From: an uncultured Eubacteriales bacterium
GTDB taxonomy: Bacteria > Bacillota > Clostridia > Oscillospirales > Acutalibacteraceae
Direction of reading: 5' to 3'
DNA: 11,983 nucleotides
Assembly (NCBI GenBank): GCA_934464615.1
Contig: CAKSKA010000019.1
Span: forward strand, 1 to 11,983
The notes under the pieces are model-generated. The model worked only from the letters and a program-made list of their open reading frames with translations. It was not told the origin of the DNA and searched no databases. The translations under genes were made by a program, and so were the position numbers. Of this stretch, positions 1 to 5,182 are shown in pieces (position 1 is the first letter of the stretch; every line of letters starts with the position of its first letter).

Positions 1-64
1 CGTTATGCCTTTTTTGCCGTCAATCAATTTACAACATTTTTCTTTTTTTAGACTTGACTTTTAA

Positions 65-86
65 TAGTTAGTCTTTCTAAAACTAA
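65..86. promoter_or_regulatory. Imperfect inverted repeat downstream of the leftward promoter
   Basis: TTAGT at 68-72 and ACTAA at 82-86 form a dyad with a 9-nt centre, and the match can be extended imperfectly outwards. It lies just downstream of the predicted start site of the leftward promoter at 108-136, where a repressor of the MarR kind often binds. That role is inference only. The sequence is AT-rich, so a chance dyad is possible. Confidence 0.25.
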
Positions 87-107
87 TGTTTTAAATCGTG
101 TGTTTTA

Positions 108-136
108 ATTATATACTGTTCTGCTTATTATGTCAA
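108..136 (-). promoter_or_regulatory. Sigma-A promoter reading leftward out of the window
   Basis: On the minus strand there is TTGACA at 136-131, a 17-nt spacer, and TATAAT at 113-108. Both hexamers match the consensus exactly. Transcription would start near 101 and run off the left edge. No start codon with a ribosome binding site is visible in 1-100 on this strand, so the gene must begin outside the window. It is divergent from the flavin reductase gene and could encode its regulator, but that is a guess from layout. Confidence 0.7.
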
Positions 137-154
137 GGCGTGTAATCGTCATTA

Positions 155-190
155 TTAAAGTACTTGATTAAAGTACTTGACTTAAAGTAC
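155..190. repeat. 13-bp tandem repeats, probable operator
   Basis: The 13-mer TTAAAGTACTTGA occurs at 155-167 and again directly at 168-180. After one extra base, its first nine bases recur at 182-190. Each full copy contains the palindrome AAGTACTT (158-165 and 171-178). The second copy supplies most of the -35 box of the rightward promoter, and the third part lies in its spacer. A protein bound here would block that promoter. GTAC-centred sites are reminiscent of HxlR/MarR-type regulators, but the regulator is not in the window. Confidence 0.6.
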
Positions 191-204
191 GGCGGTTGTA
201 TAAT
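177..204 (+). promoter_or_regulatory. Sigma-A promoter of the flavin reductase gene
   Basis: TTGACT at 177-182, a 16-nt spacer and TATAAT at 199-204 form a near-consensus promoter. Transcription would start around 211, so the leader is very short, essentially the AAAAGGAGGT ribosome binding site at 211-220 and the ATG at 227. The -35 box is built from the tandem repeat. Confidence 0.75.
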
Positions 205-226
205 AATTAAAAAAGGAGGTATTGTT

Positions 227-787
227 ATGAGAAAAAATTTCGGAGCAAAACCATACACATATCCGCAGCCTGTATTTATTTTGGCGGCATACGGGGCTGA
301 CGGTATACCCGATGCCATGAATGCCGCATGGGGCGGAATTGCCGATACTGATGAAATTACGATGTGTATAAGTGCCGGACACAAAACAACGGCAAACATT
401 TTAAAATCAAAGGCATTTACCGTAAGCATGGCGGATGAAAAACATCTTGCCGCATGTGACTATGTCGGAATAGTATCGGCAAACAACGTGCCGGATAAAT
501 TCAGCAAGGCAGGTTTCAGCGCGCAAAAATCGGAATTTGTAAATGCGCCGCTTATTAATGAACTGCCTATAGCGGTAGAGTGCGAACTTAAATCCTACGA
601 ATCGGAAACAGGCAGACTTGTGGGTAAAATAGTAAATGTCAGCGTTGACGAAAGCGTTTTGGACTCGGACGGTAATGTTGATATAACAAAAGCCAAACCC
701 ATAACGTTTGATCCGTTTAACAATAAGTACGTTGTATTGGAACGCACTGTAGGCGATGCCTTTAAAGCAGGAAAGATATTGAAATAG
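227..787 (+). CDS. Flavin reductase family protein (FMN-binding split barrel)
   Basis: A 186-residue protein of the flavin reductase/flavoredoxin family. Such proteins bind FMN and either reduce it or pass electrons in the cytoplasm; the substrate is not predictable here. Recognisable family features are the N-terminal P-x-P-V-F-I-L-A strand (residues 13-20), the N-A-A-W-G-G segment (32-37), the H-K-T-T motif (52-55) expected near the flavin phosphate, and the C-D-Y-V-G segment (77-81) followed by the K-F-S-K-A-G stretch. The start was set at the ATG at 227, since AAAAGGAGGT lies just upstream. A longer frame from a TTG at 164 would begin upstream of the promoter's start site and is rejected. 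The gene has its own promoter with an operator-like repeat, and the small membrane protein gene follows after 13 nt, so the two are likely cotranscribed. Family assignment is firm; exact role unknown. Confidence 0.88.
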   Translation: MRKNFGAKPYTYPQPVFILAAYGADGIPDAMNAAWGGIADTDEITMCISAGHKTTANILKSKAFTVSMADEKHLAACDYVGIVSANNVPDKFSKAGFSAQKSEFVNAPLINELPIAVECELKSYESETGRLVGKIVNVSVDESVLDSDGNVDITKAKPITFDPFNNKYVVLERTVGDAFKAGKILK

Positions 788-800
788 CAGGTGAATTACT

Positions 801-1034
801 ATGCAGAATAAACCGCTCAGTCCATGGCAGTATTTCGGATTACAGATACTTTATTCCATACCGATTATAGGTTTTATTTTCCTTATAATACACAGCGTGT
901 CATCGGATAATATAAACCGCAGGAATTTTGCACGGTCGTTTTGGTGCATATACGTTGTTATTGCGGTTGTAATTATCGTACTTTTATTATGCGGTGTAAG
1001 CGCGTCGCAATTTACGTCGGGTATAACAATTTAA
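801..1034 (+). CDS. Small two-helix membrane protein, uncharacterised
   Basis: A 77-residue protein with hydrophobic stretches at about residues 12-31 and 46-66. They are separated by a polar, basic loop with N-I-N-R-R-N-F-A-R-S-F-W (37-48). The P-W-Q-Y-F-G start and the N-x-N-R-R-N-F-A-R loop are features I associate with a small, widespread but unnamed Firmicutes membrane protein family. I know of no assigned function. The start ATG at 801 follows AGGTGA by a usual distance. The 13-nt gap to the flavin reductase gene and the lack of any terminator between them suggest one operon. A hairpin that can terminate transcription lies directly downstream. Confidence 0.75.
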   Translation: MQNKPLSPWQYFGLQILYSIPIIGFIFLIIHSVSSDNINRRNFARSFWCIYVVIAVVIIVLLLCGVSASQFTSGITI

Positions 1035-1040
1035 TAAAAC

Positions 1041-1090
1041 AAACAAAAACGGTTGCGTATGTGTAAAAATTCATCTGCAGCCGTTTGTTT
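1041..1090. terminator. Bidirectional terminator between convergent genes
   Basis: Bases 1047-1056 pair with 1077-1086 (AAACGGTTGC with GCAGCCGTTT, one G-T pair), with a loop of about 20 nt. On the plus strand the stem is followed by GTTTTG. On the minus strand it is followed by a T-rich run derived from 1041-1049. It sits between the membrane protein gene and the convergent sodC-like gene and could serve both. The long loop lowers confidence. Confidence 0.5.
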
Positions 1091-1097
1091 TGCATAT

Positions 1098-1738
1098 TCA
1101 GGCCCTGTATTTTACAATTACACCGCAAGCCGCTTTTTCGCCCGAATTGCCGGAAGGCTGTGTCATAAAATCGTCGGGATTTGCGTGTATTATTACGGTT
1201 TTGCCTATAATTTCGTCCACGGTAAATCTGTTTGTTAGTGTGCCAGGGCTTGAACCTGCCGCGGTTTCGCTCGCCGCCTTTTAGATTGCGGCTTTGCGTT
1301 TATTTTTACAAGGCTGACGTATTTCAAGTTTTGAGGCAATGTATTATGCAAAATTTTGTTTCGTAGGCGCGACAGGTTCGAGTCCTGTCACACTAAGAAA
1401 ACCGAAACGGCATTGCCGTTAACACTGAACAACGGCGGCATATCGCCTGCGTGGTAAGGGTGTTTGCAGTCGTCGGGATTATAATGCGCGCCGGCATCGG
1501 CAAAAGGATCTTCCTTAGTACCCGTACAGTCCGAACCGCTGTGAATATGAAACCCCAAGACAGGATTGCTGCACGCACCGTTACCTTTAGGCAATCCCGA
1601 TATTTCGGCACGCACCAAAACGGCGTTGCAAACCGTGTAAAATGATACCGTTCCGTTTATGTTTGGATACTTATCGCTGCCTTTTATGTGTGCGGCGGCA
1701 TTTGCACGTCTGTTTAAAATGTTATATAAAATATTCAT
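1098..1738 (-). pseudogene. sodC: Cu/Zn superoxide dismutase-like gene interrupted by a small element
   Basis: The first 115 codons (1738 to 1394) encode a Cu/Zn superoxide dismutase-like protein. The metal ligands are visible: H64 and H66 (F-H-I-H), H85 (A-H-Y-N-P), H93, H96 and D99 (H-P-Y-H-A-G-D). The frame then enters inserted DNA and stops at once (GTG TGA). The missing end resumes at 1237 as T-N-R-F-T-V-D-E-I-I-G-K-T-V-I-I-H and ends K-Y-R-A at a TGA at 1100-1098. It carries the fourth copper ligand (H132 in the rebuilt protein) and the A-C-G-V-I end. Excising 1238-1393 and one TA gives a continuous 160-codon gene. The usual active-site arginine near the C-terminus appears to be lysine (G-E-K-A-A-C-G). 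No signal peptide is seen, so the ancestor was probably cytosolic. The start has AGAGGTG upstream. The truncated product lacks a copper ligand and is probably inactive. Confidence 0.88.
1238..1393. mobile_element. 156-bp TA-flanked MITE-like element with T-arm-like inverted ends
   Basis: The element is flanked by TA at 1236-1237 and 1394-1395, the target duplication expected of IS630/Tc1-mariner-type transposition. Its ends are inverted repeats of about 25 bp with four mismatches: 1238-1263 reads GTGTGCCAGGGCTTGAACCT and onward, and the reverse complement of 1393-1368 reads GTGTGACAGGACTCGAACCT and onward. Each end, read outwards, contains a match to the tRNA T-loop consensus GGTTCRANYCC. The right end forms a perfect T-arm: a 5-bp stem ACAGG/CCTGT around TTCGAGT, then CACAC. 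There is no room for a transposase, so it would have to move in trans. Its borders are fixed by the sodC-like gene, whose frame is restored by removal of the element plus one TA. No second copy is in the window. Confidence 0.82.
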
Positions 1739-1755
1739 AAAGCACCTCTTTTATT

Positions 1756-1784
1756 ACTGTATTCAGCCGAAGTCTTTTTGTTAA
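1756..1784 (-). promoter_or_regulatory. Probable promoter of the sodC-like gene
   Basis: On the minus strand there is TTAACA at 1784-1779, a 17-nt spacer, and TACAGT at 1761-1756 (5/6 and 4/6 matches to consensus). The start site would lie about 10 nt upstream of the AGAGGTG ribosome binding site. Confidence 0.4.
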
Positions 1785-1805
1785 AGTTGTGTTGTGCAAA
1801 AAAAT

Positions 1806-1842
1806 AACAGCGGCATATCCCGAAAGATATGCTGCTGTTTTT
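1806..1842. terminator. Terminator downstream of oleate hydratase
   Basis: AACAGCGGCATATC (1806-1819) pairs with GATATGCTGCTGTT (1826-1839), one G-T pair, with the 6-nt loop CCGAAA. On the minus strand the stem is followed by a T-rich run from 1798-1805. On the plus strand it is followed by TTTTT. It lies 34 bases beyond the oleate hydratase stop codon and separates that gene from the sodC-like gene. Confidence 0.8.
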
Positions 1843-1875
1843 GCGTATGCCCTACGGCATGGGACTGATGTTATT

Positions 1876-3669
1876 TTATTTAATAAGTCCGCTTTCTTTA
1901 AGCAAAATTTCGATATCGGTACCTTTGGTTTTTTTCAAAACTATTTTCAGCATTTCCTTCTCGGCAAAGGAAAGTTTTGCTTCGCTGATAGGCTTTTTAT
2001 CAATAGCGTAGTAGCAGGCGCGTAAAATTTCACGGACATCGTACTTGCTGCCCCAAACTTCCGGTACGCCGCGGTCAATGTCAAGCAGGGTGTAGACGGA
2101 TTCCATACCTGTACGCATGGAATATTCTGTTGTGAATATGGTGTCGCGCGGTGTCTCGGCAAACTGACCGATAAAAGCAAAGTTAACGGCACCGTCCGGC
2201 ACTACTTTCGGGCGGTCGGACTCTTTTCTCGGCTGGAAGAAAGCGTTTATATAAGGCATAAAACAGGTCGTAGTATTGCAGGCGTCGTGTGCCAAAGCGT
2301 CTATTCTATCGGTCGGCACGCCGATGTGGTACAGCCACTCACGGCATACTTCCTCGCCGGTGCAGTCGCGCATGGCTTTCTTTACATAGTTACCCTCGCG
2401 GTTTGTATTGAGCGAATACAACCATACAAGCACCGTGTTTTTGTCCTGCGATTTAAACTGCGGCTGACGGTTGATCGTCCACGAAAGATACCAGTTGTCT
2501 GTGCTGTCCTTTACTGTTACAATGCCGCCGGTAGTTACTTTGCCTGCACGGGGATCACGCTTGCAAATGTCCATTATATATTTAATAATTTCTTCGTTTG
2601 ATGTCGCCACTGTAGCGCTCATCCAGTTGGTAGCATCAACATCGCTGCAGAATTTATCCGGATTGCCGAACTCGCCGTGCTTTGCCTGCGCTGCAATGGC
2701 TTTCCACATATCCCATGATTCTCCGTATCCGTTTTTAACGGCGGAAAGATCCGGCGCATGAGTTTGATCTCCGTAGCACGATGTGTCTGTGCAGCAACCG
2801 TTGGTAATAAATACAAGGTCATCTTCAATCAGGTCAATGGTCTGCTCCTTGCCGTCCTTTACATAAACGATTTGCCGGGCAATTTTTTTATCACCCTCGG
2901 TATCAATTATAACGTTTTTAACATCCATACCGTATTCAATACGCACACCGTGAGATTCAAGGTATTTTACAAGCGGCAAAATCATGCTCTCGTACTGGTT
3001 GTATTTAGTAAAGCGAAGTGCGCTGAAATCGGGCAGTCCGTCTATGTGATGAACGTAACGGCAGAGGTAGCGTTTCATTTCAAGTGCGCTTGACCACCGC
3101 TGGAAAGCGAACATAGTCTGCCAGTAAAGCCAAAAATTAGTGCTCCAGAAAGAATCGGGCAGAACATCGGAGATTTTTTTGTCCTCCAAATCCTTTTCGG
3201 GAGTCAAAAACAACTTGGAGAGCGCCATCGCCGAATCTTTGTCAAGTTCGAATTTTTTATCGGTGTGCGCGTCATCGCCGCGATTTATCGTTGCACGGCA
3301 GAGGGAGTAGTTCGGATCGTGCTTGTTGAGCCAATAGTATTCGTCCAGAACAGAAACGTCGGGTGTTTCTATAGAAGGTACGTCGCGGAAAGTATCCCAC
3401 ATAACTTCAAAATGGTTGTCCATTTCGCGTCCGCCCCTCATAAAAAAGCCCTTGGTTACATCTTTGCGGCCGTCGCAGCTGCCGCCGGCAAGTTCCTGCT
3501 TTTCAAGCAGATGGATGTGTTCGCCTTTTACCTGTCCGTCACGGACAAGATAGAAAGCCGCCGTCAGTCCGGCAAGTCCCGTACCGATAATGTAAGCCGA
3601 TTTTTTATCAGCATCCTTCGGTTTTTCCGGATGGGCAAACGATTCATAAGTTCCTGCAGAGTAATACAT
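1876..3669 (-). CDS. ohyA: Oleate hydratase (fatty acid 10-hydratase, MCRA family)
   Basis: A 597-residue FAD-dependent enzyme that adds water across the cis-9 double bond of unsaturated fatty acids such as oleate and linoleate, giving 10-hydroxy acids. It is usually cytosolic or membrane-associated. Visible features: an N-terminal FAD-binding G-T-G-L-A-G loop (29-34) after a beta strand; E56 in the following strand (L-L-E-K); the highly conserved R-G-G-R-E-M-D-N-H-F-E segment (78-88), whose glutamate corresponds to the acidic catalytic region of characterised enzymes; and K-Y-N-Q-Y-E-S-M-I (222-230), the conserved tyrosine region. Length fits the family. The ATG at 3669 follows AGGAGG by about 8 nt. 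It has its own -10 box and a terminator on each side, so it is monocistronic. Gut bacteria use the reaction to detoxify or modify host and dietary unsaturated fatty acids. The TetR gene upstream is a likely regulator. Confidence 0.95.
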   Translation of the reverse strand: MYYSAGTYESFAHPEKPKDADKKSAYIIGTGLAGLTAAFYLVRDGQVKGEHIHLLEKQELAGGSCDGRKDVTKGFFMRGGREMDNHFEVMWDTFRDVPSIETPDVSVLDEYYWLNKHDPNYSLCRATINRGDDAHTDKKFELDKDSAMALSKLFLTPEKDLEDKKISDVLPDSFWSTNFWLYWQTMFAFQRWSSALEMKRYLCRYVHHIDGLPDFSALRFTKYNQYESMILPLVKYLESHGVRIEYGMDVKNVIIDTEGDKKIARQIVYVKDGKEQTIDLIEDDLVFITNGCCTDTSCYGDQTHAPDLSAVKNGYGESWDMWKAIAAQAKHGEFGNPDKFCSDVDATNWMSATVATSNEEIIKYIMDICKRDPRAGKVTTGGIVTVKDSTDNWYLSWTINRQPQFKSQDKNTVLVWLYSLNTNREGNYVKKAMRDCTGEEVCREWLYHIGVPTDRIDALAHDACNTTTCFMPYINAFFQPRKESDRPKVVPDGAVNFAFIGQFAETPRDTIFTTEYSMRTGMESVYTLLDIDRGVPEVWGSKYDVREILRACYYAIDKKPISEAKLSFAEKEMLKIVLKKTKGTDIEILLKESGLIK

Positions 3670-3704
3670 AATGAAAACCTCCTGTGTTTTTCTTTTATGT
3701 TTTC

Positions 3705-3710
3705 ATTATA
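3705..3710 (-). promoter_or_regulatory. -10 box of the oleate hydratase gene
   Basis: A perfect TATAAT reads on the minus strand at 3710-3705, about 35 nt upstream of the start codon and downstream of the regulator's terminator. At 16-18 nt spacing the upstream hexamer is only T-rich (such as TTTTAA), a poor -35. The promoter may therefore be weak or need an activator. DhaS-type TetR proteins can be activators, which would fit. Confidence 0.5.
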
Positions 3711-3739
3711 CCCATTTCAATTCGGTTTAAAATAGACAG

Positions 3740-3773
3740 AAAAAGCTCCGTGATAAAAGTCTTATCACAGAGC
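3740..3773 (-). terminator. Intrinsic terminator after the TetR gene
   Basis: On the minus strand GCTCTGTGATAA pairs fully with TTATCACGGAGC (one T-G pair) around a 5-nt loop, followed by TTTTT. It lies about 45 nt after the TetR-family stop codon and upstream of the oleate hydratase promoter, so the two genes are separate transcription units. Confidence 0.88.
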
Positions 3774-3817
3774 CTGAAAGTGTAAAAAAATTTATCAAAT
3801 TTTTAAAAATGATAAAA

Positions 3818-4372
3818 TTACAGTTTAAAACGCGAAAGCGCTTCGGACATTGAGCCTTTTATAAGTTTTGCGAGTTTGTCCACAATTTGTTCGGGATCTT
3901 CTTTCATATCATCCTTGATCCAATCAAGCATTAATCCTATAAGTATATAAGAATAAATTTGGGCGATAAACTGTTTGTCCTCATCCCTGACAGTCATTCC
4001 GCCGATTTCTTCATTGATAACATCCAGCAGAAGCCTGTCTACAAGCGGCTGCAGATATTTTTCAACCTGCTCTCTGTGCACGCAGCGGTAAACATTAAGT
4101 ATAAACGGTTTATTTTCCTGTACGGCTTCAAAAATCTGTAACAGTCCCTGCTGCCATGTTTCGTAGGTCTTTTTCTCATCAAGCGCATGTCTTGCGTCTT
4201 CAAGGCAGGACCATTCCACAAGGTCGTAAATATCTTTGAAATGATAATAAAAAGTCATACGGTTAATTCCGCAATCATCCGCTATGTCGCCGACAGTGAT
4301 TTTAGTAAGCGGTTTTTTTAAAAGAAGATTTTTTAAAGATTGTTCCAATGCGCGCTTTGTTATTTGAGACAT
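3818..4372 (-). CDS. TetR-family transcriptional regulator, DhaS-like
   Basis: A 184-residue regulator. The N-terminal helix-turn-helix is clear: K-I-T-V-G-D-I-A-D-D-C-G-I-N-R-M-T-F-Y-Y (residues 24-43), then H-F-K-D-I-Y-D-L-V-E-W. The Y-Y-H-F-K-D pattern and the tryptophan after it are typical of the group with a TetR_C_8/DhaS-type C-terminal domain. The C-terminal half is helical and ends in a hydrophobic segment (Y-S-Y-I-L-I-G-L-M-L-D-W), probably the dimer interface. GAGAGGAAAA precedes the ATG. Its neighbour downstream on the same strand is oleate hydratase. Regulators next to such enzymes often sense fatty acids, so control of that gene is a reasonable inference, but ligand and sites are unknown. 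It ends at its own terminator. Confidence 0.9.
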   Translation of the reverse strand: MSQITKRALEQSLKNLLLKKPLTKITVGDIADDCGINRMTFYYHFKDIYDLVEWSCLEDARHALDEKKTYETWQQGLLQIFEAVQENKPFILNVYRCVHREQVEKYLQPLVDRLLLDVINEEIGGMTVRDEDKQFIAQIYSYILIGLMLDWIKDDMKEDPEQIVDKLAKLIKGSMSEALSRFKL

Positions 4373-4413
4373 ATTGGTTTTCCTCTCGATTTTCTAAAAC
4401 GATTTATGTGATA

Positions 4414-4491
4414 ATTATACCATAATTGCAGATGCGTCAGCACTTCGGCGGCGTTCCACCGCCGCCGACATAAAGATATTATACCATAATT
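4414..4491 (-). promoter_or_regulatory. Duplicated extended -10 boxes around a GC-rich hairpin
   Basis: The 14-mer ATTATACCATAATT occurs at 4414-4427 and 4478-4491. On the minus strand each reads AATTATGGTATAAT, an extended -10 (TGGTATAAT). The nearer copy gives a leader of about 35 nt for the TetR-family gene. Neither has a good -35. Between them lies a GC-rich hairpin: CGGCGGCG, loop TTCCAC, CGCCGCCG at about 4446-4467. The arrangement suggests a roughly 50-bp hairpin insert that duplicated its target, leaving two copies of the -10 box. Confidence 0.5.
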
Positions 4492-4677
4492 TTCGGTTTA
4501 GTTAAATAGGGGAAAGTACAAATGTAAACGGCGATATATATGTTTCGCATTTTCAATGTCTTAATTTTAACATATTTTTATTTGCGATGTAATTTACTAA
4601 ACGGCAAAATACTTTTCGCCATTTAATATTCCGCTTTCAAAGCCATAAGTATATCTTCGGCGAAATGGTGATAAATA
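4492..4677. other. Intergenic stretch, nothing firmly identified
   Basis: This AT-rich segment lies between the duplicated promoter region and the tRNA terminator. It holds no open frame with a ribosome binding site. A minus-strand reading at 4578-4665 gives protein-like residues (F-A-E-D-I-L-M-A-L-K-A-E-Y, stop, M-A-K-S-I-L-P-F-S-K-L-H-R-K, stop), perhaps a decayed gene end. I cannot name it and it may be chance. Confidence 0.4.
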
Positions 4678-4707
4678 AAACCCCAAAGGTTTAAACCTTT
4701 GGGGTTT
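4678..4707 (-). terminator. Terminator of the tRNA-Ser unit
   Basis: A near-perfect palindrome, AAACCCCAAAGGTTT joined to AAACCTTTGGGGTTT, begins directly at the tRNA 3' end. On the minus strand it is followed by TTTATTTAT. The first stem arm overlaps the CCA end of tRNA-Ser(GCU). Confidence 0.85.
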
Positions 4708-4797
4708 GGCGGAGTAGGAGAGACTCGAACTCTCGCACCGGTTTCCCGGCCTACACCCTTAGCAGGGGTGCCTCGTCACCAACTTGAGTACTACTCC
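4707..4797 (-). tRNA. tRNA-Ser(GCU)
   Basis: Read on the minus strand, the acceptor GGAGTAG (4797-4791) pairs with CTACTCC (4717-4711), with discriminator G and an encoded CCA (4709-4707). The anticodon stem CACCC/GGGTG encloses the loop CTGCTAA, so the anticodon is GCU, reading AGC and AGU. A long variable arm (GGCCGGGAAACCGGTGC region) marks it as a class II serine tRNA. The T-arm has GAGAG, TTCGAGT, CTCTC. It lies downstream of tRNA-Ser(UGA) on the same strand and, having no clear promoter of its own, is probably cotranscribed. Confidence 0.96.
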
Positions 4798-4848
4798 ATG
4801 TGATTTGATATATTCAATATAAAATTGTAAGTAAAATGCAGTTATTAC

Positions 4849-4968
4849 ACTCGGCAGCCCTCTTGCGGTGCCCGAAATTTTTTACGGCTTGGAGCGCCTG
4901 AAAATTTCGACCGCGGCGCCAACAAACCCTCGCTGCAACGTCCGCAGGACGCGCTCGGCTTTGTAGCC
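4849..4968. repeat. GC-rich structured insert between two tRNA-Ser genes
   Basis: This roughly 120-bp stretch is clearly richer in GC than its surroundings and is packed with inverted repeats. CGAAATTTT at 4873-4881 pairs with AAAATTTCG at 4901-4909. The stem is extended outwards by GCGGT (4865-4869) with ACCGC (4910-4914). CGTCC (4939-4943) pairs with GGACG (4947-4951), and GGCT (4957-4960) with AGCC (4965-4968). It abuts a copy of the first 24 nt of tRNA-Ser(GCU). It has no coding potential I can support. It looks like an interspersed non-coding repeat. If the tRNA promoter drives the whole unit, it is transcribed between the tRNAs. Confidence 0.55.
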
Positions 4969-4992
4969 CGTCACCAACTTGAGTACTACTCC
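4969..4992 (-). pseudogene. 5' fragment of tRNA-Ser(GCU)
   Basis: These 24 bases are identical to the 5' end of the intact tRNA-Ser(GCU) at 4774-4797: acceptor 5' strand through the D-loop, breaking inside the 3' strand of the D-stem. The match runs eight bases further into the 5' flank with one difference (GTGTGATT versus ATGTGATT), then fades. The remaining tRNA body is absent and the GC-rich insert takes its place. It cannot make a tRNA. Confidence 0.85.
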
Positions 4993-5025
4993 GTGTGATT
5001 AATATGCTGAATACAATTTTTGAAA

Positions 5026-5114
5026 TGGCGGAGAGGAAGGGATTCGAACCCTTGTGGTGTTGCCACCAAACGGTTTTCAAGACCGCCTCGTTATGACCGC
5101 TTCGATACCTCTCC
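5026..5114 (-). tRNA. tRNA-Ser(UGA)
   Basis: On the minus strand the acceptor GGAGAGG (5114-5108) pairs with CCTCTCC (5036-5030), with discriminator G and encoded CCA. The anticodon loop CTTGAAA gives anticodon UGA, reading UCA and related serine codons. The variable arm is long (GGTGGCAACACC), as expected of serine tRNAs, and the T-arm has AAGGG, TTCGAAT, CCCTT. A strong promoter lies directly upstream. Confidence 0.96.
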
Positions 5115-5127
5115 GTGCGACTGAATC

Positions 5128-5156
5128 ATTTTATCACAATATTAAATGTTTGTCAA
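5128..5156 (-). promoter_or_regulatory. Strong promoter of the tRNA-Ser unit
   Basis: On the minus strand there is a perfect TTGACA at 5156-5151, a 17-nt spacer, and TAAAAT at 5133-5128, with TGA in front giving an extended -10. Transcription would start about 7 nt before the tRNA-Ser(UGA) 5' end. It lies about 27 bp beyond the HAD gene's stop codon. No terminator is seen between that gene and this promoter, so readthrough into the tRNAs is possible. Confidence 0.8.
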
Positions 5157-5182
5157 CAATTAAATATGTCGGATAAATAAAA

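Noticed and set aside
1053..1284. Plus-strand open frames across the end of the sodC-like gene and the element
   Set aside because: They have no ribosome binding site and are antisense to the clear C-terminal part of the superoxide dismutase-like protein.
1370..1396. A tRNA gene suggested by the T-arm match GGTTCGAGTCC
   Set aside because: No anticodon arm or D-arm can be drawn upstream, and the stretch is the terminal inverted repeat of the TA-flanked element.
4578..4665. Protein-like minus-strand reading with M-A-K-S-I-L-P-F-S-K-L
   Set aside because: It is broken by a stop, has no ribosome binding site, and I do not recognise the family. It is noted only as a possible gene remnant.
4814..5080. 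An 88-codon minus-strand open frame
   Set aside because: It runs through tRNA-Ser(UGA), the tRNA fragment and the GC-rich insert. Its frame is a by-product of structured RNA sequence.
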